Below are positions 34,401 to 45,084 of a stretch of 47,540 nucleotides of DNA, in pieces (the stretch's first letter is position 1; every line of letters starts with the position of its first letter). A model generated the notes under the pieces. That model had not been told where the DNA came from. It ran no database searches and saw only the letters and a list, made by a program, of their open reading frames with translations. Source of the DNA: Chrysomallon squamiferum (taxonomy: Eukaryota; Mollusca; Gastropoda; Neomphalida; Peltospiridae); contig CM022678.1 in the NCBI GenBank assembly GCA_012295275.1, forward strand, positions 7,588,559-7,636,098, given 5' to 3'. The position numbers and the translations under genes were made by a program.

Positions 34401-34493
34401 GTCTGTCAAGAAAGGAAATTTACAGCATGGAGTTCTAAGGATGAATCAGTTGTTACAGAAACGATTCTTATGCAAACTGCACCGTTCTGAGAT
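34401..34493 (+). CDS. Second exon of the 34066 gene
   Basis: Acceptor ATTATCCAG before 34401, donor GTAAGT after 34493. In phase with exon 1 it reads RSVKKGNLQHGVLRMNQ, LLQKRFLCKLHRSE: basic, helical, no stop. It ends in phase 2 whereas the CAMSAP-type exon at 34791 needs phase 0. Direct splicing would give a stop within four codons, so transcripts joining them would be non-productive unless another junction is used. The longer ORF at 34176-34490 in another frame runs from a GT repeat and is an artefact. Confidence 0.45.
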
Positions 34494-34790
34494 GTAAGTT
34501 TTTTATTTTATTTTTCTGTCTTAGAGAGTAAAATAAGTTTTTTAGAAACTCTTTATATATTATAAAATAGTTTAATAAAAATCACTTATTTTCTATTGTT
34601 TTGTAATCAGTTTATTATTATAATAATTATGTTACATTATTTATTAATAACAAAGTATATCGAAGATATCCCACAGCCAACTTTGTCTGAATAATAAAGT
34701 TAAATTTAAATTTTCATAGAAGTATTAGTTATTTATTTATATCTGCTTAGTTATTATTTTTATTATTATTTTATTTATTTTTTCTTTCAG

Positions 34791-34876
34791 AATGTACATA
34801 TAGTTCTAATTGATGTGATGATGTTGGCATATGCCAGTGAAGTTCTTTCAGTAGAATGTGCTGTTCCAACCATCAG
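34791..34876 (+). pseudogene. CAMSAP/Patronin-like N-terminal exon
   Basis: Acceptor TTCTTTCAG before 34791, donor GTAT after 34876, phase 0 in and phase 2 out. It encodes NVHIVLIDVMMLAYAS, EVLSVECAVPTI. It aligns with the conserved segment upstream of the calponin-homology domain of CAMSAPs, which as I recall reads V-D-A-L-M-M-A-Y-x-x-E-x-x-S-x-E-x-V-V. In a full gene many exons separate this from the C-terminal coiled coil. Here the next recognisable exon is already the coiled coil, joined in frame. Two further copies of this exon lie in the inverted-duplication arms (28515-28586 and 43519-43590). Confidence 0.7.
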
Positions 34877-35211
34877 GTATGCTGTTGTTTTATTTTGTTA
34901 ATATACATTTATGATGGATACACAAACAAAACAATCTAAATGTGTTTAGTATGTTTCCAGTTAAACAATTTCAGAATGTGTAAAATCAAATCAGTTTTGT
35001 CAATATAAAAAAAAAACCCAATTAAAATAGTTTTTTATACAGAATATTGAAGGAAACTCTGTTTGGCTAGACTGCACCTTTTCCCTTTTTAATCTGAATT
35101 AATTATCCACTGGTACATTTACTCATTCATATTAGTACTTGTTAATTCCAGATTGCTTTCATTATCCATTTGTATATTTATTCATTCATAGCAATACTGT
35201 GCTAATTGCAG

Positions 35212-35498
35212 ATTGAAACAGGAGGGTGCAGAACAGAAGAAAGCAGAAGAGAGAGCGAGAAGAAAACAGATTTATGAACAGTACTTGCAGAAAAAATGAC
35301 AGAAAGAAGCTATGGAAAACGGAGGAGAGCGACCCATAGAACTGAACAGAGCCTCAGACCGCACTGCCAAGTCAAAACCAAGACCGAAGTCTGTGTTTGT
35401 GAAGGCTACACCCTCTGATCAGGAAGACACAAGTTCTGTTGGGTCACAGGACGATACATCAATTCGTGGATTTGGCATGAAATCACGTCCTTGTGGTT
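35212..35498 (+). pseudogene. CAMSAP/Patronin-like coiled-coil and linker exon with in-frame TGA
   Basis: Acceptor AATTGCAG before 35212, donor GTAAGT after 35498, phase 2 in and phase 1 out. It reads RLKQEGAEQKKAEERARRK, QIYEQYLQKK, TGA at 35297-35299, then QKEAMENGGERPIELNRAS, DRTAKSKPRPKSVFVK and SVGSQDDTSIRGFG. The charged helix followed by K-P-R-P-K-S is characteristic of the segment before the CKK domain in CAMSAPs. The TGA lies where an arginine codon would be expected, as a CGA-to-TGA change would produce. Open frame on both sides shows decay is recent, or that the stop is read through or a polymorphism. Confidence 0.8.
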
Positions 35499-36953
35499 GT
35501 AAGTTTGTGCCGGTTTTGCTTGTCTAGTTTTTCTGTTCTATTCTTCTTTTGTTCTGTTTTTGCTTGTGTTTATTTTCCTGTTCTTTTGTGCATTTGTAGT
35601 TGTTCTCTGTGGAACATTTAGTTGATGGTTTATTTGACTGCATTTTGTGAATTTAAATGAGGTATTATTTAACTGGAAAAACTAATACAAAATTTATGAT
35701 TATCTTTTTATATTAGATATCTACTTTATATTACAATATTGTATGTACAATGTACATATGTTATTAAATTTATTCTCTTATTTATTTTATTATTTTATTT
35801 TCTTTCTGTTCATTTATTCTTCTTTTTAATACAATTACTTATTATTAATATTCATAAAATTTATTTTTCTTTTGATGTTTTTATTTCAATACAAATTTTA
35901 TCTTTTATTTTTATTTATCTCTTCATGCTTTCTAATGAATCTGTATTCTCCATTGCATATAAGAATTCAAATTTCCATTAATTTTGTAGATTAGACAAAA
36001 TACTTTGGCTTTTACAGCTTCAAAGCTTTGTCAGTTACAATAAAGCTGTCTATAGATGTAGTTTCCTTGTAAAGTTTATCAATAAAATCTTTAATAAGCA
36101 AGGAAAATCAAAATGCAGAGAAACACATTAAAAAATAATAAATAAATAAAAGTAAAAACAAAATCTAAATTTATAATTTTACTTTTAGGTAAGAAAAAAA
36201 ACAGAATGAATTATTAAAATATGAAAACAATACTATGCCAAACAGAAATAGATTAATATTCTCTTCTGACAGATTAAAAATAATCATAGAGCTTTCCTTG
36301 ATTTTATGCTGACACCTTTCATGAAATTTCTTGCCTGCTTGAGGAGATTATATCTTTGCTATAATTTAGTTTAATTTTATCAATAAGAAAAATAAAATAT
36401 ATGATTATCTGTTTTGTTCTGAACCTGAAGAACTACATGATCAGCCATTTTGATTTTAGTTTTACTAGAAAAATGTATTCAGTACATGCAGTTTTTATTA
36501 AGTAGTCTTTTAGTTATTTTGTCACTATTAAAATAGATTCAGCTGAGAAACTCTTTTTACCCTATCCATCTTCTACAGAACAACCGTAAAAATGAAAACT
36601 TCACATTTTGTTTTGGAAATCTTTTAAAAAATTTACCTTTAAAGATATAAGGAAAAGTGTTTTTAATCTCACTGATCTTTAATAAAAGATAGAAATTTGT
36701 TAATCTCTTCAAAAAGGCAAGAAATGGGTAGAATTTAACCAAACTAACACTATACAGTCTCTCCTTATTTTTTTTTTTTTTTCTGTATGTCAGGAATAAA
36801 ATAAGTGACGTTATTTAATTTTTGTTTTTCTTATAAATGCAGTTTTGTTTCCTTTTTTTTATCTTTCTTTTAATCGTTTTCATTTTAAAAGTACAAGAAG
36901 TTTTGGAATGATCTCAAATCTGAATTTATTTAAAGTGACAAATTGGTGTTATA

Positions 36954-36998
<45 letters not shown>

Positions 36999-37154
36999 TA
37001 AAATAATTAACCAGAGAAAAAAATCAACCAAAGAAAGTTAGTCACTTATTTGCTTCCTGCATGATTTTGGTAAAGGAATTTTTGACTTTATTTTATTTTC
37101 AATCTTTTTTCTTTTTTTCTGTTTTTTGTGCATTGGTTTGTTTGCTTGTTTCAG
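35499..37154. other. Intron of the CAMSAP-like locus
   Basis: 1.66 kb of AT-rich sequence with (TTA)n at 36951-36999. No intact exon seen on either strand. Confidence 0.6.
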
Positions 37155-37211
37155 CCTCCCATCCTTCTCACTTTCATATTGGTTCACCTCGTGGCAATAT
37201 GAGAAAAGCAG
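37155..37211 (+). pseudogene. CAMSAP-like linker exon
   Basis: Acceptor TTGTTTCAG before 37155, donor GTTTGT after 37211, phase 1 at both ends, 18 complete codons: SHPSHFHIGSPRGNMRKA. It joins the flanking exons in frame. It is part of the disordered Ser/Gly/Arg-rich linker between coiled coil and CKK. It has no lesions of its own. Confidence 0.6.
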
Positions 37212-37694
37212 GTTTGTTCTCATCCACATCTAGAAAATCACAAACATCCTAAATGTATTTTGTTTTCTAATAGTTTTGTGGTTTTTGGTACCCATAATTA
37301 TTTTATACAGAAATCAGTAACAGAGTGTATGCCAGCATTTTGTGATAATTTACTCAATCTGAATATCTTTTACGTGTCTCATATATATATTTCTCAAGTG
37401 AATCAGAGATATGAAAACAAAGAAAGTTCTTTATAAAGTTCATTGATGTACACTTTATTATTAGAAAACACTTTGGTGAACAGAAAAAATTAAAACAGTA
37501 AACATGAACAAAATACATTTAGGCCATTTGGACCATCAGATATATTCAGCTTTTATGTTAAAAATTAACAAAAATTATCATCATCCATCAGTTTAAAACA
37601 TAATAATTATCATTCAGTCATCCATATGTTTTCATCAGCCCATCATTTAAAATTTTAACCAAATCTTTGCCTTACAGATATTTCTTTCCATTTT

Positions 37695-37741
<47 letters not shown>

Positions 37742-37809
37742 GTCAAAAGTCTTTCTGCTCTTAGTTTAATTCTGTTTGCATATTTACAAAACTTTCATTC
37801 GCTTATCCA

Positions 37810-37864
<55 letters not shown>

Positions 37865-38973
37865 AGACACATAAACTTGATAAAGCTTTTTAAAAGCTTT
37901 TAGCACCATGCTACTGCATGAAACACCCAGGTTATACATTTTTGTATATATATCAGATTATTAATTGTTTTAAATATACCATTAGTAAAAAATTTCACTT
38001 TTTAACACATACTAAAAACATTTTTAATTGAAGGGACACTATTTAATATTTGCCAATGTGCACACATAAAAGTAAGCAGAAGTTGCAGACTTTATACCGT
38101 GTAGATTTAGAAAGATGCATCAAAATAATGTAGTTAGAAATCACCATTTTATTATTATTTGTTTATTTATTTATTTTATTTTTATTGTTATTGTTATTTT
38201 GTTGTTGTTATTGTTATTATTTATTTCTATTTTTGAATAATATCATTTATTTAGAGATTAATTGATTTATCATCTACAACATCTTCATGTATTGTCATGT
38301 AAACGTCTCCATTTTAATCCTCTTCATTATCATCATTGTCAGTCTAGGTTTGTAATATTAGTTTTTATTACAGGGCTGTTATATTGTAAATTATCTTTTC
38401 TGTGAAATTTTATTTTAAAACTTTATTTGCAGGTTATGTTTTGGTTAATTTAGCTTGCTCACTTGTTTATTAATTTTCTTATTTTTAAAGACCTGCTAAT
38501 TATTATTGTCAGATCTAAATTAAACCATTGCTAAATTTATGTGTTTAAGATTTATTGATATATGTTATTACATACATGTACAGTCAAAACATTTATTATT
38601 ATTATTTGATGTTTAATATTATTATTATTATTTGTAATTAAACTTGAAAAGTATCAGTTTTCATCTTCAAGTTTTATATAATCTCATTTTGCAACTATAT
38701 TTTAATTATTTTTTTAACGTTTATTATTATTTTTGATTCTTCTGTTCTGTTCTTTTTGTATTTTTCAGTTTTCATTATGTTTTTAATTGTTATAAATTAT
38801 TTATTTTTTGATTTATTTATTTATTTATCCATCATTGTAAAATTTTTATTGATTTGTTTTTGAGATTTCATCCATCATTATGTCATTAATATTTTTGAGA
38901 TTTCTTTTAAATTGTTTTGTTTTAGTTTTTCTGTTAGTTTCCTGCAATGTACTTACACAAAACAGGCAGACAG
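37212..38973. repeat. CAMSAP-like intron with (TTA)n and (TA)n tracts
   Basis: (TTA)n at about 37697-37742 and (TA)n at 37811-37861, and several short TTTA/TTA runs at 38160-38240 and 38580-38630. No exon found. Confidence 0.85.
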
Positions 38974-39006
38974 GGGGAGCCACATACAGAAGACCTCCAT
39001 TTCCAG
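38974..39006 (+). pseudogene. CAMSAP-like linker micro-exon
   Basis: Acceptor AGACAG before 38974, donor GTACAT after 39006, phase 1 at both ends: GATYRRPPFP. The exon end and donor are repeated 51 bases downstream (CCAGGTACATTAATCATAAA at 39003 and 39054), a recent tandem duplication that creates a second potential donor. An alternative acceptor eight bases upstream would break the frame. Confidence 0.5.
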
Positions 39007-39274
39007 GTACATTAATCATAAACAATATAAATTTGTGTCATGTGACAGCATCTCCAGGTACATTAATCATAAACAATATAAATTATACAATTTGTGGTGA
39101 CAACAGGATTCTGTAGTCTAACTCCATTACATCATAAACCTCTCCTACAACCATGTACTTGATGCTTACTTTTTATTTTACAAAGTTCATAATTATTTAT
39201 GGATTTGTAGCTAATACTAATTTGTTTTAATTTATTTTTATTTTAATTTTATTTTTTTTTATTTTTTTTTTCAG

Positions 39275-39337
39275 ACTTGTACCGGTTGGGAAGAAGAACT
39301 CCGAGAAAGGATGGAAGTGAAGCTGGTGAATATTCAG
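39275..39337 (+). pseudogene. CAMSAP-like exon before CKK
   Basis: Acceptor TTTTTTCAG before 39275, donor GTTAGA after 39337, phase 1 at both ends: DLYRLGRRTPRKDGSEAGE, YS. It corresponds to the R-T-P-R-x-x-S and E-Y-x-G segments directly preceding the CKK domain in vertebrate CAMSAPs. It joins the next exon as EYSG-PKLYMKPS. Confidence 0.7.
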
Positions 39338-39746
39338 GTTAGATAACTCTATTATTAAAAGCAAATTTATTACTACATCATCATTATTAATACTTTTATT
39401 ATTGCTGTTTTTGTTATTCTCAGTATGAGTAGCTGTGAATATCATAGCTAGCTAATAATAAAATATAATATTAGATGCACACATATTTTTTACTTTTTTT
39501 TTATCCATTTTAACCATTAGGAATTGCTTCACAGTATTGTGAAACTGAATATTTTAATTTTTAAAATTGAACACATTCTTATCCTTTCACATTAAAAAGA
39601 TTGTAAAATATATTTAAATTTCTTTCAGTCAGGATAGGACAGTAACATTTCTAAACCTAAAAAACCCACTTTATTCATGTTTTAAATCCTAAATTAATCA
39701 CAATGGTTAGTTTGTCAGTGGTTGTTGTGTTTCTTTGTTTGAACAG

Positions 39747-39864
39747 GACCAAAGCTGTACATGAAGCCAAGTTCTAAATCTAATCGTCACATCATCCTCA
39801 ACACCATCAGCCACTGCTGCCTCGCAGGCATCATCAACACAGACTGAAAAACAAAGTTTTAGAG
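39747..39864 (+). pseudogene. CAMSAP CKK domain, first part, frameshifted near its end
   Basis: Acceptor TTTGAACAG before 39747, donor GTGACA after 39864. It reads GPKLYMKPSSKSNRHIILN, TISHCCLAGIINTD, then TGA at 39845-39847. G-P-K-L-Y-x-x-P-S-x-K-S-N and S-H-C-C-L-A-G are hallmarks of the CKK (DUF1781) domain, which binds microtubule minus ends. After INT the expected LKNKVLE followed by ELAKSD is present one base out of frame, so about one base has been lost near 39843. The exon end with its donor is tandemly repeated 53 bases downstream (39835 and 39888). Confidence 0.85.
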
Positions 39865-40379
39865 GTGACACTTAACACATCATTATTCAACACAGACTGA
39901 AAAACAAAGTTATAGAGGTGACACTTAATACATATTTCTATCTCATACACTTCATTTAATTTTCTTGTAGAATTATTCTTTCATTGCATTTGATTGTCTT
40001 TAAGAAAACAAACAATAATAAGAAACAGACAGATTTTATAAGTGAATTAATTCTTTTTTCTGATTTATCCTACTCTTGTTAATGTACAGTATTTTACTGT
40101 TGTTTGTTATTATTGTGTGTTTTTGTTTTGTTCCAGTGACAACATACATTTCTAAGTCTGATCACCGTGCTGAGGTATTTTCACTGACAGATCATTGTTA
40201 TTAATTGTTGCAGAATTATAGAAATACCTCAGAGTGGAATAAATCTACAGGATAGGTGTGAGTGTCTATAATTTTATCAGTAATGACTTTAATTTTATAC
40301 CATTTGTTATTATTGCAAAGCAAAATCAGCTTTAGCTGCTTTTGAATCCTTGTTGTAAATACCAAATATGTATTTTTAT

Positions 40380-40542
40380 TTTTTATTTATTTTTTTTATT
40401 TTTTTTGTTTATCAGTATATTTATTTATTTTTTTTGTTTATCAGTATATTTATTTATATTTTTTTTTATCAGTTTATTTATTCATTTATTTGTTTGTTTT
40501 GTTTGTTTGTTTGTTTGTTTGTTTGTCTGTTTGTTTATCTAG
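40380..40542. repeat. TTTA/GTTT repeats adjoining the CKK exon
   Basis: The phrase TTTGTTTATCAGTATATTTA is repeated at about 40405-40460, followed by (GTTT)n at about 40490-40538 that runs directly into the splice acceptor of the CKK exon at 40543. Confidence 0.85.
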
Positions 40543-40706
40543 GAACTGGCTAAGTCTGATGCTAAACACTTTGTAATGCTGTTCCAAGATGGAGGATGTC
40601 AGTACAGGGCTCTATATTCTTTCACACCCGAAACAGACGAAGTTACCAAAATTTGTGGTGTGGGACCTAAAGAAATTACCAATAAAATGATTCATAGGTT
40701 TTATAA
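40543..40706 (+). pseudogene. CAMSAP CKK domain, central exon
   Basis: It follows a GTTT repeat and the acceptor TTTATCTAG, and ends at GTTAGT. It is open throughout: ELAKSDAKHFVMLFQDGGC, QYRALYSFTPETDEVTKICG, VGPKEITNKMIHRFY. Very close to the animal CKK core (A-K-S-D-A-x-H-F, F-R/Q-D-x-x-C-Q-Y/F-R-A-L-Y, T-G-x-G-P-K-x-I-T-x-K-M-I). Strong conservation argues that the sequence was under selection until recently, or that a protein still uses this part. The acceptor has a pyrimidine tract consisting of the repeat itself. Confidence 0.9.
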
Positions 40707-41409
40707 GTTAGTATATATATTTAATATTTTATACCTGTCATAGTAGGTATTGCTACATAAATAAATAGTTTTATAAGTAAGCACATATTTAATATATTTT
40801 TATGTCTAACATCATGTACATTGCTATATAAATAAGAAGTTTTTATAAGAAACTTTATTTTTTAATTATTTTAATTCTGTCTTCATCTTTATAAATTTGT
40901 ACATTTTTCAACATGCAGCTCATTAATATAATCTAAAATATATGTGTTTGCAAATAATGTATTTACTAATTAGTTTTGTTATTATTATTATTTTTTTTTT
41001 TTAAATATAAACTAAAAATAATTAGATGAACTTTTATACTGAACAAATGAAATTTAAATTTTTGTGTTTGTTAATAAAAAAAAAATTATAGAGCCTATAA
41101 CAAGAACTTAATCAGTGGTGTGATTAGATAGTGATATATTATTTCTTATTAATAAAAACCAAATACTTCATTTAGTTTCAAGTTCTTTTCTCATTTTTTA
41201 TTTTTTATTTTATTATTATTTTTTTATATATATATAATTTATTAAATATGTCACAGAAATGACTGCTTAAGATTAAAATATTTCAGTGAATGTAAATGTA
41301 ATTTTAAGAATGCTTTCTGATTAGGAATGAGTCAATACTAATGAATTATTGTTTTACTTATTAATTATCATGTAATAAATTAATTAATATTATTTTGTTT
41401 TTCTCACAG

Positions 41410-41545
41410 ATATAATTCTGGGGCTAAAAGTTTCACTGAAGTGACATCAACCAAACATTTATCTGTGTCCATTGATGCTGTTGTTATTCATAATTCTCTC
41501 TGGAAGACTGGGAAACCACCAGCAATGTCAAAGAAAGTGTATTAG
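41410..41545 (+). pseudogene. CAMSAP CKK domain, last exon with stop
   Basis: Acceptor TTTCTCACAG before 41410, joins in phase 2 (K-YNSG). It reads YNSGAKSFTEVTSTKHLSVS, IDAVVIHNSLWKTGKPPAMS, KKVY, TAG at 41543-41545. It matches the CKK C-terminus (Y-K-Y-N-S, L-S-x-S-x-D-A, I-H-x-x-L-W-x-x-x-x-P). The terminus is a little shorter than in vertebrate CAMSAPs as I recall them. The sequence after the stop to 42340 has no further exon. It includes (TTA)n at 41984-42049 and is probably 3' UTR and flank. Confidence 0.88.
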
Positions 41546-41983
41546 GAAGACATAGATCTCACAGCACACATCACCTTCATCCTGACATCATCAGCAGCTG
41601 CAGCAGCAGTTGGCTCTTTACATTGTTGTCATGGTTACATTCGAAATATAACCCCTAATTTAGACAACATTGATCCACTTTTTGTTTTTATACTTTTAAA
41701 TATTGCTAACATTTTCTCATTTTTAGTAAATTGTAACTGAATATTTAATCTCAATGTTATGAGATATCTTTTCCATGTTCCTAATGTACTTCATGTGAAG
41801 TAAATGTGACCTGTTTCTGTAAAAGGTACACAAAGTTGCTAAATCATTGTCATATTTTTATAAAGTCTTTCCAGCTTTACAGATCATTTTTATACCATCT
41901 TAATACTTGTAGTAAATTAAACAAAAGTTTTTCAGAAAATGATTTCCTTTTTTGATTAAACCAGTAACATTTTCTGCTGTTGC

Positions 41984-42049
<66 letters not shown>

Positions 42050-42340
42050 GTTAACAACATTGAAATTGACATAAGCAAAGATCATTAAATTATTAAAACT
42101 TGCTACAGTAAAAAAGGATCTACATTAATTAAAAACAAATATATTATTATTATTATTATTATTAAAAAGATTATATATAAAACAAATACATTTTTAAAAG
42201 TGTATTTCAGTTATCAACTTAGAAACTAAACCATATAGAAATCTGTAAAACATATCATTTCGAATAATTTTAGATTGATGATAATATTAAGTATATTAAT
42301 CCAGAAAACAGTGTTATATAGGTAGAGAAATATTAGATTA
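41546..42340. other. 3' flank of the CAMSAP-like locus
   Basis: Likely 3' UTR then AT-rich flank up to the gap. (TTA)n at 41984-42049. No clear AATAAA soon after the stop. Confidence 0.5.
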
Positions 42341-42540
42341 NNNNNNNNNNNNNNNNNNNNNNNNNNNNNNNNNNNNNNNNNNNNNNNNNNNNNNNNNNNN
42401 NNNNNNNNNNNNNNNNNNNNNNNNNNNNNNNNNNNNNNNNNNNNNNNNNNNNNNNNNNNNNNNNNNNNNNNNNNNNNNNNNNNNNNNNNNNNNNNNNNNN
42501 NNNNNNNNNNNNNNNNNNNNNNNNNNNNNNNNNNNNNNNN
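42341..42540. other. Assembly gap of 200 N
   Basis: Exactly 200 unknown bases. The right arm of the inverted duplication starts at the first bases after it, so the order and orientation of the following contig deserve doubt. Confidence 0.99.
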
Positions 42541-43518
42541 ACAGCAGAGTAATTATATCTTTATTTACTTAGTTATTGGTTATATATGTCTTTATTTATT
42601 TATTTGTTTGTCTGTCTGTTTATGTATTTATTTATTATTTATTTATTTCTAATATTTAGATGTTCATCATTTATTTATTTATTTATTTACTTATTTGTTT
42701 ATTTGGTTTTTCTTTTTTCTTTCTCTTTTATTGTTACATTATTAATTTATTTAATTGTTTGTTTGTTTATTAAATGATAACTTTATGCTAGTTCTTTTCA
42801 TAACTATTTGGAAACAAAGTTTTTGCACTTAATTTTAATCAAATTTTTCTTGAAAGTCATATAACTAACTTTTATAATTTTCCACTTTTTTATTTATTAA
42901 CAATACAGCAGTTCACAAGTTTTAGAGACAGGAGCTAACTAATTAACTTTAATACTGACATCGTCCATGAAATACTATAAGTAACCCAGTGTAGCTCTGT
43001 ACAGACCAGTCATGAGTTCAAAGAGTAACAAATTAGAATACTGCATGCGTAGTACATGCTCTCACACACACACACACACAAACACACACACAAGCCACAC
43101 ACACACACACACACACTGAAGCTGTTCCCATAAAAACTAAAAAGTAGTCACATTTAATTGACAGTTTGATTAGAAATATTAAACTGTTCTCTGGTTAGAC
43201 ACTTAGCAACTGAACAGCAGAATTAAATCAGTTTTGTCATTTCATAATACCAACTCTTTACTGATTGCAAAAATAGCATAATAATAATCATTTTTATTTC
43301 CTATTGTTTTGTTAATTATTTAAATTATTACCATTTTTAATCATTATCATTATAATGAATATACATAGTATATCAAAAATATCCCACACCCCCTTTGTGT
43401 CTGAATAATCCAGTAACTGGTACCAGTACACTTTAAGTTTTAATAATAACAGAAACATTAGTTATTTATTTATAACAGTTTATTATTTTTTTATTATTTT
43501 ATTTTAATTTTTATTCAG

Positions 43519-43590
43519 AATGTATATAATTGATGTGCTGATGTTGGCTAGTGAAGTTGTTTCAGTAGAAGGTGCTGTCCAGCACTGAGG
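43519..43590 (+). pseudogene. CAMSAP N-terminal exon fragment, right-arm copy
   Basis: After acceptor TTATTCAG it reads MYIIDVLMLASEVVSVEGAV, QH, TGA. It matches the exon at 34791 but lacks several bases near its start and the donor. The intron before it also resembles the intron before 34791 (ATATCCCACA, GTCTGAATAAT, TTAGTTATTTATTTATA), which shows duplication of genomic DNA. Confidence 0.6.
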
Positions 43591-43799
43591 ATAAAGTTCA
43601 TACCCACTTGAAAAGAGGAAAATAAACCTGAACAGGTGAATTTGAGTTTGTTTTCTCATTATTCAAAACCTAATGAAGTTTAATTTGGATTTAATGTAGG
43701 AAGTTGCATTTTGTGACATATATAAGTAAGTACACATGCACATACATTAGAACCTTGTATCACTACATTTTATTTCATGTTTCTCTCTCTTCTCTTTCT

Positions 43800-43836
<37 letters not shown>

Positions 43837-44281
43837 ACACAACACTTCCATTCAAATAAACCTGATTATTTTGTTGTAAATTCCTATATTTTAAAAAGAA
43901 AAGAAGAAGCATAATATTTTATGAGTATTTTAAAAATATTTAAACAGATAGAACTGTCAGCCTTCACACAGTGTCATTGTTCCCAGGATGACAGAGCTAC
44001 TAAAAATACATTGGAAATGGATGTTTTTCTATATTTATGTTGTCTGCAGTCTCTCAATTTTCATGGTTTGTTTAATTTTTGTAAATAAAATAATGAATCA
44101 GGTGGTAATTTTTAAAATATATGAATCTTAATAACTAGTTAATCAACAACATTAATATTAAAATATTAGGTCTGGGTTTCTTTTGGTTTTGAATATGACA
44201 TGTATGTAAATCTTTGCTCTCTCTCTCTCTCTGACAGATGCATATATAACTACAAAGGTAAATAAATAAACTTGTTTTTCA

Positions 44282-44375
44282 GAAACTGCTCTGTACACAT
44301 GAAGAGCTAATTCTGTGAGCTCACCACAGGAGAGAAAACATCAAAGAATATGGCAGAACAGGAGCATCTACAGAG
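44282..44375 (+). CDS. Coiled-coil gene, possible start exon, right-arm copy
   Basis: Acceptor TTGTTTTTCAG before 44282. The frame NCSVHMKS, TAA, FCELTTGEKTSKN, MAEQEHLQR ends near GTTGTT. If translated from the ATG at 44350 the product starts MAEQEHLQR and could continue in phase with GSAPTNVTDSDLD at about 45096. Nearly identical to the left-arm copy around the ATG. Confidence 0.33.
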
Positions 44376-45080
44376 GTTGTTGTTATAGTAGTAAAATTAG
44401 TCATTGCTATTGTTAATGTAGTTGTTTACATCATTAGTACTTGAAGCATTATTAATAATACTGCTTGTTATAGTAATAGTATTAGTACATTGCCATTGTG
44501 GTAGTAATGTAGTTGTTACAGCATTAGTAATTTCAAGCATTATTAATAATACTGCTTGTTATAGTAATGTTGTTGAATTGATCTTGGTGATGTTTTAGCT
44601 GATGATGCTATCTCCATAGCTTTGTGATAGTAATGTATCTTGTGAGGCTCATGGTGTTTGTAGTCAGATTACTGGTTGTAGTAGCAGTAATAGTAGAAGT
44701 AGCAGTACTAATAGTAGTTGTTTTTAGAGAAATTGTTATGATAAAATGTAACAAGAAGAGTAATGTTACAGCAGAGATAGTAGTAGTAACAGTAGTCATA
44801 GTTGTTGATGTTGTAGTAATTATATTAGTATAAAGAAATACTGACATAGGACTAATTGTGAAGAGTGCAAAAATATCACTTTTATTATTAATGGATAGTA
44901 ATTTTAGTAATAGGAGTATTATTTCAATAACAGTAGCCCTAGTTGAATAAGAAATAATAGTAAATATTTGTTATAGTAATGTTGGTAATAAAAGTAGCAT
45001 GAAGTTTGCAGTAAATGTAGTAGTAGCAGTAGCAGTATTTTATTTATTTTATATTTTTTACTGTATTTTATTTATTTATT
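44376..45080. repeat. Imperfect trinucleotide-rich intron with an internal duplication
   Basis: A GTAGTA/TTATAG-rich stretch. A segment of about 95-100 bases containing ATTAATAATACTGCTTGTTA is present twice (about 44449 and 44542), as it is in the left arm (27909-28100). No exon was found. Open frames here are low complexity. Confidence 0.7.
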
Positions 45081-45084
45081 TATT

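Noticed and set aside
34176-34490. 104-codon plus-strand ORF over the GT repeat
   Set aside because: The ORF starts in a microsatellite. The exon at 34401-34493 is read in another frame, in phase with the start exon.
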